The notes under the pieces were generated by a model. The model made no database searches and was not told the origin of the DNA. It worked only from the letters and a program-made list of their open reading frames with translations. From Olivibacter domesticus (lineage in GTDB: Bacteria > Bacteroidota > Bacteroidia > Sphingobacteriales > Sphingobacteriaceae), in contig NZ_FOAF01000002.1 in the NCBI RefSeq assembly GCF_900109575.1, positions 744,001 to 808,000 of the forward strand: a DNA stretch of 64,000 bases, read 5' to 3'. A program made the translations under genes and the position numbers. Of the stretch, positions 44,911 through 54,860 are shown one piece after another. The number at the start of each line of letters is the position of its first letter. Position 1 is the stretch's first letter.

Positions 44911-45584
44911 TTCTCAACCATTTTATAACCAACACCATAAACTGACTCAACTTCTATCGCTGCATGTACTGCATGTAATTTCTTTCGAAGGTTTTTTATT
45001 TGGTAATAAATAAAGTCGAAGTTGTCGGCCTGATCAATATTGTCACCCCAAACATGTTCCGCCAATGACGATTTTGTTATCAGTCGGTTCATATTAAGCA
45101 GAAAATAATTAAGCACATCAAATTCCTTCCTATTCAGCACAACAAGTTCACCGCTCACAAAAAGTTGCCGTTCCTGTAAATCCAATACAATGTTTGTGGT
45201 TTCAATGGTATTTTTTCCTGCGAGCTTTTTTCTCCGTAAAACAGCTTTTACTCGTGCATTAAGTTCAGCAATATGGAACGGTTTGGTCAGATAGTCATCA
45301 GCACCTAGCTCAAGTCCTGCAAGCTTATCGTCAAGTGAATCCTTTGCGGAAATAATGATAACATTTTCCGATTTACCTGAATCTTTCAGCTGCTCCAATA
45401 AATGAAGGCCACTTCCTCCAGGAAGCATAATATCTAGCAAAATACAGTCGTAATCGTAAACAATGATTTTTTCCAGCGCCGTGGGGTAGTCGGCAGCCGT
45501 TTCTATTATAAAATGTTCTTTTATAAGCGAAGCCGAAATAGCCTCCAACAATTCCTTTTCGTCCTCAACTATTAAGATTTTCAT
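44907..45584 (-). CDS. OmpR-family response regulator
   Basis: A 225-residue regulator. The receiver domain begins MKILIVEDE (acidic pair Glu7/Asp8), with the phospho-acceptor Asp51 in CILLDIMLPGGSG and the Lys in DDYLTKPF. The C-terminal winged helix (about 130-225) contains NRKEFDVLNYFLLN and ESVYGVGYKMVEK. The ATG at 45584 starts the receiver; an upstream frame adds 30 non-homologous residues running towards the repeat element. Controls genes with its kinase partner, possibly including the PepSY-like gene. Confidence 0.93.
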   Translation of the reverse strand: MKILIVEDEKELLEAISASLIKEHFIIETAADYPTALEKIIVYDYDCILLDIMLPGGSGLHLLEQLKDSGKSENVIIISAKDSLDDKLAGLELGADDYLTKPFHIAELNARVKAVLRRKKLAGKNTIETTNIVLDLQERQLFVSGELVVLNRKEFDVLNYFLLNMNRLITKSSLAEHVWGDNIDQADNFDFIYYQIKNLRKKLHAVHAAIEVESVYGVGYKMVEK

Positions 45585-45640
45585 TAGAACAAGTATAGGG
45601 TTAAATTCTGGAAAGATTTTGGAAACATCGAATATCTCTT

Positions 45641-45828
45641 CTACTTTTTCTTGACAAAAAGTAGCCAAAGTCAAGGCTGCACGGACTTCGCTAAAGATTC
45701 AGATCCGTCCGCTCAAGACTGTTGAGCCGCTTCGCTTCCTAACAGCCTTTTATACCTTACACTCGCTGAATCTTCTTAACGCTCATCCCATGAGGCCGGT
45801 CCTACCAGCGTGCCGAGACTGTCTTGCT
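45641..45828 (+). repeat. Structured intergenic repeat, copy A
   Basis: Starts with a hairpin CTACTTTTT / AAAAAGTAG (45641-45664), then a core from GTCAAGGCT at 45670. Core elements are CGCTAAAGATTCAG and, inverted, CTGAATCTTCTTAACG, enclosing CTGTTGAGCCGCTTCGCTTC and AACAG, then ATGAGGCCGGTC. Same order and orientation as copy B at 55751. No coding potential. Confidence 0.75.
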
Positions 45829-45835
45829 ACTTGAT

Positions 45836-45938
45836 ACCCACAACTAACAACTAGCAACCAATAACTGACAACTAATAACTAATAACCAACTAGCAACCAA
45901 TAACTAACAACTGACAACTAATAACCAACTAACAACTC
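45836..45938 (+). repeat. (A/C)AAC-rich tandem array after copy A
   Basis: About 100 bases of imperfect units such as ACAACTAATA and ACCAACTAGCA. It ends inside the final codons of the FGGY kinase and supplies the kinase stop codon at 45929-45931. Confidence 0.75.
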
Positions 45939-47413
45939 ATCACCCTCTGCCATCCTTTGTAGGCTTCTGCTACTTTAGGCACAGATGCACTCCGGGCAAT
46001 TGGGTGCCTTTGAAAAAGGGAACGGATAGCATCTACATCGGTGAAAATCCCGGTCTTAAGTCCTGCTAAAACACCTGCACCCAGGGCCGATATATTTTTA
46101 TTTTCATTTTTTACAAGCGTGGCATCCAATAGGTCACTTAAAAACTGCGTAACGAACTGATTGCTACTAGCACCACCATTCACCATGAGTTCATTTACGG
46201 TCATGCCAGCATCCTGATTCATCGCCTCTAAGACGTCCTTAATTTGGTAAGCGATAGATTCGAGCGCGGCCCGCACAATATGGTTCTTATTGCTGGCAAA
46301 GGTCAAACCCTCAATAGACGCCTTTTTGTTCATGTCCCAGTAAGGAGCACCCAAACCGCTAAAAGCAGGAATCAGGTATACGCCGCCATTATCTTCTACC
46401 GAATTGGCCATGGTTTCTACCTCTGAAAAATCTGTAAGTAAGCCGAGTTCCGTTTTTAACCAGGCCAGCGGCGAGGCGCAAGATACGATGATGCCTTCAA
46501 GCGCATAATCCACCCGGTCTTCTGTGCTCCAGCAGATGGTAGAAACCATCCCCGAAGTCGAATTTTTACGTTTGCTCCCCACATTGAACAAGATGGAACA
46601 TCCCGTGCCAAGTGTTGCTTTTGCTGTGCCTGGGTAAATGCATGCCTCCCCAAAGGCCGCAGCGTGGGAGTCCCCTATGAGTGCATGGATGGGCAGCGCC
46701 TCTTCAAATAACCCTTCAAAATGACTTGCTCCAAAAGCATAGGACGACGGTTTAGCTTCCGGCAGTTGAATACCATCCAAGTTAAACCGCGATAACAATT
46801 CCCGGTCCCAATCCAAGGTGTCTAAATTAAAAAACAAGGTACGCGACGCGTTAGTATAGTCGGTCAAATATTTTTCGCCCCCTGTTAGTCTGTATAGCAA
46901 CCAAGTATCTATCGTTCCAAAATACGCCTCGCCTGCATCAATGGTCTGGCGGATTTCCGTATGATGTTGGTACAACCACATTAACTTTGTGCCAGAAAAA
47001 TAAGGATCAATGCACAAACCCGTTTTCTCCTGTATGATATAAGCCAAACCCGCTGCTTGCAAGGCTGTGCAGATACTAACCGACCGTTTGCATTGCCAAA
47101 CGATGGCATTATAAAGCGGCTGGCCGTCCTTATTCCAAAGTACGAACGTTTCACGCTGATTGGAGATGCCGCAAGATTTTATTGCCGATAGTACCCCTCC
47201 GGCAGCGCTGTATTGATCTACACAGGCTTGAACGGACTGTAAAACATTTTTATAAATCTCTTCCGGGTCTTGCTCTACATAGCCTTCAGGCAGGTAATGA
47301 GTTTTTAACGGAACGGTAGCCTCCGCGAAAATGCTTCCCGCTTCGTCAAAAATAATTGATTTCGTTCCACTCGTACCTTGGTCGATCGCTAAAATATACG
47401 AACTGCTTGTCAT
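45929..47413 (-). CDS. FGGY-family carbohydrate kinase
   Basis: A 494-residue sugar/polyol kinase. The actin-like ATPase fold starts YILAIDQGTSGTKSIIFDE (phosphate 1 loop). GISNQRETFVLW and IVWQCKR resemble the glycerol-kinase substrate loop. ATLGTGCSILFNVG is phosphate 2, and VNGGASSNQFVTQFLSDLL is the adenosine motif region. The DQGTSGTK variant departs from true glycerol kinase (DQGTTSSR), so a ketose or polyol is more likely here. It is the last gene of the DeoR-controlled sugar operon, three bases after the permease. Probably phosphorylates the ketose made by the isomerase. The last residues are encoded within a tandem-repeat array. Confidence 0.88.
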   Translation of the reverse strand: MTSSSYILAIDQGTSGTKSIIFDEAGSIFAEATVPLKTHYLPEGYVEQDPEEIYKNVLQSVQACVDQYSAAGGVLSAIKSCGISNQRETFVLWNKDGQPLYNAIVWQCKRSVSICTALQAAGLAYIIQEKTGLCIDPYFSGTKLMWLYQHHTEIRQTIDAGEAYFGTIDTWLLYRLTGGEKYLTDYTNASRTLFFNLDTLDWDRELLSRFNLDGIQLPEAKPSSYAFGASHFEGLFEEALPIHALIGDSHAAAFGEACIYPGTAKATLGTGCSILFNVGSKRKNSTSGMVSTICWSTEDRVDYALEGIIVSCASPLAWLKTELGLLTDFSEVETMANSVEDNGGVYLIPAFSGLGAPYWDMNKKASIEGLTFASNKNHIVRAALESIAYQIKDVLEAMNQDAGMTVNELMVNGGASSNQFVTQFLSDLLDATLVKNENKNISALGAGVLAGLKTGIFTDVDAIRSLFQRHPIARSASVPKVAEAYKGWQRVMSC

Positions 47414-47415
47414 GC

Positions 47416-48384
47416 CTATTCTTCTTTATGATTTGCTTTGTCAATGATTACGGCTAGTAAGATCACCACTCCTTTTACAACCTGTTGCCAAAAGGGCGAA
47501 ACATCCATCAATACCAAGCCATTGTTCAATACACCAATAATCATCGCACCTAAAACAGTGCCTATAATGGTACCTCTGCCACCTGCTAAAGACGTACCGC
47601 CGATAACAACCGCCGCAATGGAGTCTAACTCATAACTTAGACCAGCATTGGGCTGCGCAGAATTTAAACGCGAAGTAACCATAATACCCCCTACTGCTGC
47701 AAGAATTCCCGCCAGTGCATATACCCATATTTTGACGCTATTGATATTAATACCCGATAATTTTGCTGCACTTTCGTTGCCTCCGATGGCATAAATATAC
47801 TTTCCAAAGGCCGTTCGGTTGGTGAGTATAGTGGCTAATAGCACAACAATAGCAGCAATCCAAACCAGTACCGGAATGCCCAGAAACCATCCCGTACCAA
47901 TAAAAGAAAACTCCTTCCCTAAAGATGAAATAGGATAACCCTTTGTCCAGAGCATCGTAAATCCTCTAGCAATGGTTAGCATTGCCAGCGTTGCCACAAA
48001 TGGAGGCACTTTAAATTTAGTGATTACAAAACCATTGAAAGTTCCCAGTGCAGCGCCGACCAGGGTACCTGCCAGCAAAGCACCCAAAAGTGTAAAGCCT
48101 ATATATAGATCATATGTAGGTAATGCTATACCAAATTTAAGGAGTCCGGCGGCAATTGCACCACTAAAAGCCAAAATAGATCCTACCGACAGATCAATCC
48201 CCGCTGTCAGGATTACCAAGGTCATGCCAACGGAGATGCAAACATTTACCGAAATCTGCCGCAATACGTTCCAGCCATTGGCGAACGTAAGGAACTTATC
48301 GGAGAGCAGGGAGAGCACTACACACATTAATAGCAGCGCTATAAGCGATTGAAATTTGGCAATTTTTGAACGTTGTTGAATCAT
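47416..48384 (-). CDS. RbsC-type sugar ABC transporter permease
   Basis: A 322-residue inner-membrane permease. Eight to ten hydrophobic segments, with the family-typical ILTAGIDLSVGSILAFSGA in the second third of the first half and GGTSLAGGRGTIIGTVLGA near 255-273, the latter facing the ATPase. Partner of the RbsA-like ATPase encoded eight bases upstream and of the lipoprotein binding protein. Imports a pentose-like sugar by inference. Confidence 0.93.
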   Translation of the reverse strand: MIQQRSKIAKFQSLIALLLMCVVLSLLSDKFLTFANGWNVLRQISVNVCISVGMTLVILTAGIDLSVGSILAFSGAIAAGLLKFGIALPTYDLYIGFTLLGALLAGTLVGAALGTFNGFVITKFKVPPFVATLAMLTIARGFTMLWTKGYPISSLGKEFSFIGTGWFLGIPVLVWIAAIVVLLATILTNRTAFGKYIYAIGGNESAAKLSGININSVKIWVYALAGILAAVGGIMVTSRLNSAQPNAGLSYELDSIAAVVIGGTSLAGGRGTIIGTVLGAMIIGVLNNGLVLMDVSPFWQQVVKGVVILLAVIIDKANHKEE

Positions 48385-48392
48385 TTTTTTAA

Positions 48393-49898
48393 TTATATGG
48401 TCTTCGGAATGGCAGCCCTTAATACATTATCTTCATTTGCCTCATGTGCTTGAAACGTAGCGGTTAACTTGCCTTCACACATCACCATCACCCGGTCAGA
48501 CAGGCCAAGAATTTCCGGAAGTTCCGAGGAAACTACCACGATAGACATCCCCTTTTCGGCAAGACTCACAATAAGTTTATATATTTCATTTTTGGCGTGC
48601 GGATCAATGCCTCTCGTCGGTTCATCTAGCAACAACACACGCGGCTTCGTCACCAGGCATCGTGCCAGAACTACTTTCTGCTGGTTGCCGCCACTCAGGT
48701 TTTTCGTTTGCTGCATAGGAGAAGAACACTTAATTTTTAGCGAGTCTACATACTGCCGCGCTAACTCCAGGTCTTTCTTTCTGTTGATGAAACCCAGTTC
48801 AGTCACCTCACTAAGCCGACTGAGGCTGACATTTGTTTTGATGTCTAAGTTCAACACCAGGCCATTCTTCTTCCGGTCTTCAGGTACTAATACGATTCCT
48901 TCCCGAATTGCCTGTTGCGGAGATTTCAAGTGTAATGTGCGTTCCTCCATCCAAACGGTTCCACTTCTACGCGCATGATGCATGCCAACAATGGTTTCCA
49001 ATAGCTCGGTGCGGCCCGCTCCCATCAACCCGAACAAGCCTAAAATTTCACCCCGACGCAACTGAAAAGAAACATGATCCACGATGAGGTTCTGTTTTAT
49101 TCGCGTATCCTGCAAAGACATACCCTCAACGCTTAATAATACCTCCTCACCTACTGCTCTATGTGCTTGACCTAGTAGCTGAATCTCCCTGCCTACCATC
49201 TTGTTAATGAGTCCATCATGATCCACATCCCCCATTTCCCCACTTTCCATCACGCAACCATCTCGCATAACGATGTAGGCATCCGCTATTTTAAACAGCT
49301 CATCCAGCTTATGCGAAATGTAAACAATTGTTTTACCTTCATCGCGCAGCGCTTCAATAATGCCAAAAAGAACATCCACCTCCTGTTCACTGATGGCCGA
49401 GGTAGGCTCATCCATAATGAGCACATCGGCATCCGTTAGCAGGGCTTTGGCAATTTCCACCACCTGCTGCTGCCCAACCTTCAGTTCGTTTATCAAGGAA
49501 TTCGGGCTCACATTGAGTTTTAATCGTTCCAACAGCTGCTGGGTATTGCTCCGCATCGCTTTCCTATCTACAAAACCCCATTGATCCGTGAGTTCCCTAC
49601 CCAAATATATATTCTCAAAAATGGAGAGATCCGGAATCAGGTTGAGTTCCTGATGAATAATCGCAATACCACCATGTTGGGCCTCCCGTGGATTAGCAAA
49701 ATGTACTTCTTGCCCCTTGTATACGATCTTACCTTCATAATCCGGGTATACGCCCGACAGGATTTTCATCAAAGTTGATTTTCCAGCACCATTTTCACCA
49801 ATAATAGCCGTCACTTTTCCGGGCATCAGCCTCAGGTTCACTGCATTAAGGGCTGTTACGCCTGCAAACTTCTTTGTAATATTAAGGGCTTCAAGCAT
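48393..49898 (-). CDS. RbsA-type sugar ABC transporter ATPase (two ABC domains)
   Basis: A 501-residue cytoplasmic ATPase with two nucleotide-binding domains. Domain 1 has Walker A GENGAGKST (34-42), LKVGQQQVVEIAKAL in place of the signature, and Walker B VLIMDEPTSA. Domain 2 has the altered Walker A GLMGAGRTE, signature LSGGNQQKVVLARCL and Walker B VLLLDEPTRG. This asymmetry is normal for the RbsA/XylG class. One base pair separates it from the DUF2291 gene upstream. Confidence 0.94.
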   Translation of the reverse strand: MLEALNITKKFAGVTALNAVNLRLMPGKVTAIIGENGAGKSTLMKILSGVYPDYEGKIVYKGQEVHFANPREAQHGGIAIIHQELNLIPDLSIFENIYLGRELTDQWGFVDRKAMRSNTQQLLERLKLNVSPNSLINELKVGQQQVVEIAKALLTDADVLIMDEPTSAISEQEVDVLFGIIEALRDEGKTIVYISHKLDELFKIADAYIVMRDGCVMESGEMGDVDHDGLINKMVGREIQLLGQAHRAVGEEVLLSVEGMSLQDTRIKQNLIVDHVSFQLRRGEILGLFGLMGAGRTELLETIVGMHHARRSGTVWMEERTLHLKSPQQAIREGIVLVPEDRKKNGLVLNLDIKTNVSLSRLSEVTELGFINRKKDLELARQYVDSLKIKCSSPMQQTKNLSGGNQQKVVLARCLVTKPRVLLLDEPTRGIDPHAKNEIYKLIVSLAEKGMSIVVVSSELPEILGLSDRVMVMCEGKLTATFQAHEANEDNVLRAAIPKTI

Positions 49899-49899
49899 A

Positions 49900-50529
49900 T
49901 TACCTCCTTTCTTTTTGTGACTTTTCCACGTGTAAAGGAATAATTGTCGTTTCTGCCAATACCGGATCTTTTCGGTTTAACTCTATCGCACCTATAAAAC
50001 GAAGACTATCGCCAACTGCCAGCTGCTGCAATGTTGGTGTAAGCTGTTTCTTGATCAAGAAATTTATTTTTTCCGAGACCTCGTTAAATACCATGGTATT
50101 ATCAAAAGAATCTACCGAAACGAGTCCTGCAGCATCTCGTGCTGCCGTGCCATAGATGTATTGAGAAGCTAGCTTAAAGCTTTGTTTTGCGCTGTCTTCC
50201 AACCACACATAGCCTGAGTCTTTGCTAACTACAACGCCGCTACCATTTACCATAAAATACCGGATATCACCATCACTAGGCGCATGCGAATAAGCGTCGA
50301 AAGCTTCCGAAGGGTTAGCTTGTAAGGTATTCCGCAACAACGCAAAATCGGTAAAAGCAGCCGTAGATTTGGGTATTGTTTTAAACAAATAATTGCTGGC
50401 ATAGCCATCAACGTCAAAGCCTTTGTTAGCAGCTTTCACTGCTTGGAGGCTTTTAATGTATACCGAATTGTAAACCAGTACGGCACCGACGAGCACCAAC
50501 AATGTATATTTTATTCCCCGCTTTGCCAT
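49900..50529 (-). CDS. DUF2291 family protein
   Basis: A 209-residue protein with an N-terminal signal anchor (YTLLVLVGAVLVYNSVYI at 8-25) and an exported domain holding FKTIPKSTAAF, VNGSGVVVSKDSGYVWLED and KINFLIKKQLTP. DUF2291 members are regularly encoded inside RbsABC-type sugar operons, between the binding protein and the ATPase, exactly as here. Their role is unknown; a chaperone or periplasmic assembly factor for the importer is possible. Confidence 0.85.
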   Translation of the reverse strand: MAKRGIKYTLLVLVGAVLVYNSVYIKSLQAVKAANKGFDVDGYASNYLFKTIPKSTAAFTDFALLRNTLQANPSEAFDAYSHAPSDGDIRYFMVNGSGVVVSKDSGYVWLEDSAKQSFKLASQYIYGTAARDAAGLVSVDSFDNTMVFNEVSEKINFLIKKQLTPTLQQLAVGDSLRFIGAIELNRKDPVLAETTIIPLHVEKSQKERR

Positions 50530-50534
50530 ATCTG

Positions 50535-51473
50535 TTAGTTTTTCTTACCGTAAGCAATGTATTGGTCAATGTTTTTTGGCGTCACCACATCCACTGCGAT
50601 GGGCAATTTCTTTCGGAAATTCCGCTCGCCTTTAAAATAAGCGTCTGCGAGCGTTGCCGCCTTTTCAGCAATCAATTTCGGAAACTGCATAGCCGTAGCG
50701 TTAATTTTTCCATCTTTAACAGCATTAACGGCATCTTCCGCACCATCAAAACCATAAATTTTCACTTGATCTTCCTTTCCTGCGGCTACCGTAGCCTGGT
50801 AAGCACCCATAGCCATCGCATCATTGCCACAAAAAACGCCCTTGATATCCGGGTGTGCCTGGAGTATAGATTCCATTACCTCCATCGCCTTATTTCGGTC
50901 GAATTCTGCACTTTGCTGGGCTACCATCTTCAGGTCCGGAAAATTATCTACCACGCTGTGAAATCCTTTTGAACGATTCCAAGTGTTGTTGTCCGAAACA
51001 ATACCAAGTATTTCTGCATAATTTCCCTGCCTGTCCAAATCGCCCACAAATAATTTACCCAGCTGCACACAGGCAGCATAGCTATCAGATAAAATTTGAG
51101 AAGTAGCCGCCGTTCTAGAATTAATTTCCCTATCCATGCAGAAAACAGGAATATCGGCATCCGTAGCTTTCGTTGCATTCACAACAGAACCTTCGGCGTC
51201 TGTTGGATTAAACAAGATAGCATCATAGCCCGCAGCTATGGCATTTTCAAAATGATCCGTTTCTAAGGCTGTATTATTCTGCGAATCAAAAATTTTGCTG
51301 GTGTAGCCAAGTGCCTTTGCTTTTTCCGCTGCAGATTCTGCCAGAAAAACAAACCAAGGGTTATTGAGGGTAGAAACCACAATAGCAATCTGTTTAGGCT
51401 GCCCATCTTTGTTTTTGTTGCCGCAGCCCAAACATAACAGCAACAACAAGGCCCATATATTTAGGTGTTTCAT
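50535..51473 (-). CDS. RbsB-type sugar-binding lipoprotein
   Basis: A 312-residue periplasmic-binding protein. Lipobox ending LGC (Cys17), so membrane-tethered. [21 protein letters not shown] is the type I binding-protein start. [40 protein letters not shown] and [15 protein letters not shown] follow the ribose/xylose-binding order; the N-P-T-D and D-R-E positions usually touch the sugar. Substrate cannot be read, but a furanose or pentose is typical. Comes 137 bases after the transketolase gene. Confidence 0.92.
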   Translation of the reverse strand: MKHLNIWALLLLLCLGCGNKNKDGQPKQIAIVVSTLNNPWFVFLAESAAEKAKALGYTSKIFDSQNNTALETDHFENAIAAGYDAILFNPTDAEGSVVNATKATDADIPVFCMDREINSRTAATSQILSDSYAACVQLGKLFVGDLDRQGNYAEILGIVSDNNTWNRSKGFHSVVDNFPDLKMVAQQSAEFDRNKAMEVMESILQAHPDIKGVFCGNDAMAMGAYQATVAAGKEDQVKIYGFDGAEDAVNAVKDGKINATAMQFPKLIAEKAATLADAYFKGERNFRKKLPIAVDVVTPKNIDQYIAYGKKN

Positions 51474-51609
51474 CTGTTTATTCGTTAGTTTAATTGCCAG
51501 ATGAAGCCGCTGATGATCAAATAATCATTATGTTATGTACTCAAGATTATTTTAACCATGCCGGGTTCATAAAGGGTTAGTTTTATAAAAATTATTGCCT
51601 AAGATACAT

Positions 51610-52584
51610 CTATGCAATCGTGTTTAGTAATGCCAGCGCTGTATCAGCCAAACCTGTTTCCGAAATACCGTAATGATTCAGAATTTCAACCTGCGAACCG
51701 GTCACCGTGTATTCGTCAGGTATGCCAACGATTTTAAAGGGTTTACCATGATGATTCTGTAGCAGGTAAGCCGCACAGGCCTCCCCGAGCCCACCATTTA
51801 CACTATGTTCTTCTACCGTTATAATAGCCCTTGTATGCTCCGCGCGCTCCTTCAATAAAGCTGTATCCAATGGCTTGATCGTATGCATACTCACCACCGA
51901 AACGTCCAATCCATTCTCCCGTTGCAATCTGCCCGCTGCTTCTAAGGCCGGGTATACCGTTTCCCCAGTAGCAATAAAAGTTAGATCCTTTCCTGCTTTA
52001 ATCATGCGCCCTTTTCCTAATGTAAATGTATTTGCCCTATCCTCGGTGAGGAGTGGCATGTTCTTTTTTCCAAAGCGCAAATAGATGGGCTTACCAAGCT
52101 CGCTAGCCTGTAAAATAGCCTGTTCCGTTTCATAATTGTCGGCAGGGGCAACGATTGTTAAATTATTTATAGCCCTTAAAACGGCGTAATCATGCAAACT
52201 GTGATGGGTTGAGCCGAGTGCTCCATAACTTACTCCTGCACTGATGCCAATAAGTTTAACCGCATTATCCGAATAAGCCACATCATTTTTTATCTGCTCT
52301 AAGGCACGTGCTGTGAGAAAACAGGCAGGTGACACTGCAAATGTTTTTTTACCAGTAGAAGCCAGTCCCGCCGCTACACCCACCAAATTCTGTTCAGCAA
52401 TGCCGATTTCTACGATTTGCTCCGGATATTTCTTACCAAAAGGCACCAACTTACCAGAACCTCTAGAATCGCTGGTTACCACCACCACATCTCTATCATG
52501 AGCAGCCAGCTGCTGCAAGGTAGTAGAAAACACCTCCAGATTTGGCTTTGCAGCCTTGGCAACCTCTGTTGTTATATGTTCCAT
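51610..52584 (-). CDS. Split transketolase, C-terminal (pyrimidine-domain) subunit
   Basis: A 324-residue subunit. It contains the pyrimidine-binding domain of transketolase/dehydrogenase E1 (VVVTSDSRGSGKLVPF, FVEIGIAEQNLVGVAAGL with the catalytic Glu in EQN, and VIKLIGISAGVSYGALGSTHHSLHDYAVLR cut across the domain) and the C-terminal domain (ITVEEHSVNGGLGEACA). It forms a complete enzyme with the subunit encoded two bases upstream. Split transketolases usually serve dedicated catabolic operons, and here would move a two-carbon unit in the breakdown of the phosphorylated ketose. Confidence 0.93.
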   Translation of the reverse strand: MEHITTEVAKAAKPNLEVFSTTLQQLAAHDRDVVVVTSDSRGSGKLVPFGKKYPEQIVEIGIAEQNLVGVAAGLASTGKKTFAVSPACFLTARALEQIKNDVAYSDNAVKLIGISAGVSYGALGSTHHSLHDYAVLRAINNLTIVAPADNYETEQAILQASELGKPIYLRFGKKNMPLLTEDRANTFTLGKGRMIKAGKDLTFIATGETVYPALEAAGRLQRENGLDVSVVSMHTIKPLDTALLKERAEHTRAIITVEEHSVNGGLGEACAAYLLQNHHGKPFKIVGIPDEYTVTGSQVEILNHYGISETGLADTALALLNTIA

Positions 52585-52586
52585 AG

Positions 52587-53396
52587 TTATATACTTAATT
52601 CTTCCAGTGCTTGTGCATATTGTTCGGCATTTGGCACACCGTGATGCCAGCTCACACTGTGTTCCATAAAACTCACCCCTTTCCCTTTTACCGTGTGTGC
52701 AATAATTAAGCTTGGTTTACCCGCTTCAAAAGGCATGCTTTCGAAGGCTTCTTTAATAGCCTTTAGGTCGTGTCCATCCACATGTTTTACGGCCCAACCG
52801 AAACTTTCAAATTTCTCATCCACCGGATCGGTATTACACACATCCGCGGTTGGCCCTGTAATTTGCAAACTATTTTTATCGAGTATAGCACATAAATTAT
52901 CCAATTTATAATGGGCAGCTGTCAATGCCGCTTCCCAGTTTGATCCCTCCGGCAACTCCCCATCTCCCAAAAGTGTAAACACCCGATAATCTCTTTTATC
53001 CATTTTTGCTGCAAGGGCGGTACCTACACTGATGGGCAAACCATGACCAAGCGCACCTGTATTTTGCTCCACACCGTTTACCTTTCTGGTAGGATGCCCA
53101 ATATAGTGTGACTGGTAGCGGCACAGAGTATTTAAATCTTCTTCCGGGAAGAATCCTTTATCAGCCAATACCACAAACAACGCTTCCACGCAATGTCCTT
53201 TACTTTGAATGTAGCGGTCTCTATCGGGCGAGGCGAAATTCTCCGGTCTCGTATTCAATACCACATTATACAAAACGTTCAAAATATCGATGCACGACAA
53301 ACTCCCACCTGTGTGACCAGCATTCGCGCCAACTATATATTTCAGAATTTTCTGACGATATTCTTTTGATTTTGCAATTAATTCGCTTTCTACCAT
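52587..53396 (-). CDS. Split transketolase, N-terminal (ThDP-binding) subunit
   Basis: A 269-residue subunit. GANAGHTGGSLSCID (about 23-37) and GALGHGLPISVGTALAAK (115-132) match transketolase. The diphosphate-binding motif GDGELPEGSN runs from 144 to Asn153 and needs Mg. WHHGVPNAEQY near the end carries a conserved His. The gene is 15 bases after the isomerase and two before its partner. The two together replace a normal full-length transketolase and are likely specific to this pathway. Confidence 0.94.
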   Translation of the reverse strand: MVESELIAKSKEYRQKILKYIVGANAGHTGGSLSCIDILNVLYNVVLNTRPENFASPDRDRYIQSKGHCVEALFVVLADKGFFPEEDLNTLCRYQSHYIGHPTRKVNGVEQNTGALGHGLPISVGTALAAKMDKRDYRVFTLLGDGELPEGSNWEAALTAAHYKLDNLCAILDKNSLQITGPTADVCNTDPVDEKFESFGWAVKHVDGHDLKAIKEAFESMPFEAGKPSLIIAHTVKGKGVSFMEHSVSWHHGVPNAEQYAQALEELSI

Positions 53397-53411
53397 AACC
53401 TATAATGATTT

Positions 53412-54830
53412 TTAATTTTCGGGGTGATGTTGGTATACATCCCAGCCCATATAATTACCCAGAGCTTCTTTTAAAATGCCGGCCGTATTGGAGGCGTTCA
53501 TCACTACATGATGCTCAAACCCATTACGACACACATATTGCATTAGTCCCTGCAGGTTTGGGATTTGTGCCACGGCACGATTTCCAAAGGTATTTAAAGG
53601 ATCATCCGTTAAAGTTCCCTCTCCAATGTAGGCCTTAATAATACCTTTTGGGTCATCCGTACTGATGCGCCCATATGTTAAGGCCGAAGCAGGTGTACGG
53701 CCATCCAAGGCACCAAACGTATTTTCTACGCCAACAGAGGTTCCCAAGATAGGTGCATTGCTGATTTCAACCTCCGGTAAAAAAGATTTAGCCCAGTTGC
53801 CACAATGAAAGAGTACACACTTATCCGCATCATCGGCATAATTGTTATTCCAATCGACCAAGGCACTGGGTGAACCCGAAGCCAGTTGCATAGCATACAT
53901 ACTCAAGGTTCCGGTTACATCCACCTCACATGCACTAGGCAGCATATTTTCACTCATGATACTCATGGTGGTGCACACGTTACAGCCGTAATTTGTTTGC
54001 AGTGATGTCCAGCACTGAATAGCCGTTGCATCCAAATCATGTTCTTCTACAAACTGATTGAGTACCACATCCAACTTGGCAATCTGTATCATCGCCTCAT
54101 CGGGTGTTTTACCACGGGAGGCATACGCATTAATTTTGTCGAGGTGTGCCTTTACGATGGCGTCGTTTTTCGTGAGGCGATTGGCTTTTCCTAGAATTTC
54201 AGACAAGTCAACTGTTACCACAGAGATACCATGTCGTTGCAAGAGCTTCTCACTGTACCGAACAGTATTAAAACCACCAGGCCGAGCACCTACAGCACCT
54301 ATTCTTAGGCGTTTCAATCCACGTACCACACGGCATACTGCAAGAAAATTCACCAATTCACTTTCAAAAGCCGGATCCTTCGGATGAATTACATGTTGAT
54401 CAGTAAGCGTATATTTGATACCATACTGATACAAATTATTACAAACGGAAATCTTTCCGCACCATGAATCGCGCCTTCTGGCGAGGTCTAGCTTATTTAA
54501 TTCATCAGGATAAGCCTGCACCAATACCGGCACGTCCAATCCCGCTAATTTCAATGTTTCAGCTACGCCACGTTCATCACCAAAGTTGGGCAACACTACC
54601 AGCACCCCAACAATTTCTGCTGCGTGCTGTGTAAACAGCGTAGCACATCTCTGGGCATCTTTAAAGGTCTCTACTCCCCCTAATTTAGTGTGAAGTTCAT
54701 CCAAGACAATGTAGTCTATTTTCAATTTTTCGAGCTGTTCAATAACCTCTGCCCGTGCTTCTGAAACCAGCTTATCCGGAAAAAAATCACGATTTCCGAT
54801 AATGACTCCCAAACTTCCCTTCTTGTTCAT
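53412..54830 (-). CDS. L-fucose/L-arabinose isomerase-like sugar isomerase
   Basis: A 472-residue protein of the L-fucose isomerase-like superfamily. The N-terminal half is a Rossmann-type region (GVIIGNRDFFP, VLVVLPNFGDERGVAETL, PVLVQAYPDE). The C-terminal half has CTTMSIMSENMLPSACEVDV with the metal-binding Glu in SENM and CEVD, and ALVDWNNNYADDADKCVLFHCGNW with a conserved Asp and His. It probably converts an aldose to its ketose for the FGGY kinase. D-arabinose/L-fucose or a branched sugar are candidates. First structural gene after the DeoR regulator. Confidence 0.82.
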   Translation of the reverse strand: MNKKGSLGVIIGNRDFFPDKLVSEARAEVIEQLEKLKIDYIVLDELHTKLGGVETFKDAQRCATLFTQHAAEIVGVLVVLPNFGDERGVAETLKLAGLDVPVLVQAYPDELNKLDLARRRDSWCGKISVCNNLYQYGIKYTLTDQHVIHPKDPAFESELVNFLAVCRVVRGLKRLRIGAVGARPGGFNTVRYSEKLLQRHGISVVTVDLSEILGKANRLTKNDAIVKAHLDKINAYASRGKTPDEAMIQIAKLDVVLNQFVEEHDLDATAIQCWTSLQTNYGCNVCTTMSIMSENMLPSACEVDVTGTLSMYAMQLASGSPSALVDWNNNYADDADKCVLFHCGNWAKSFLPEVEISNAPILGTSVGVENTFGALDGRTPASALTYGRISTDDPKGIIKAYIGEGTLTDDPLNTFGNRAVAQIPNLQGLMQYVCRNGFEHHVVMNASNTAGILKEALGNYMGWDVYQHHPEN

Positions 54831-54860
54831 ATTTATGTTTGTTGTTTAGTTTTTTGTATT

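Noticed and set aside
45836-45938. Possible CRISPR array
   Set aside because: Units are 7-12 bases, contiguous and imperfect with no regular spacers or cas genes.
48469-48978. 169-codon open frame on the strand opposite the sugar ABC ATPase
   Set aside because: Lies wholly inside the ATPase gene and shows no recognisable motif; a shadow frame.
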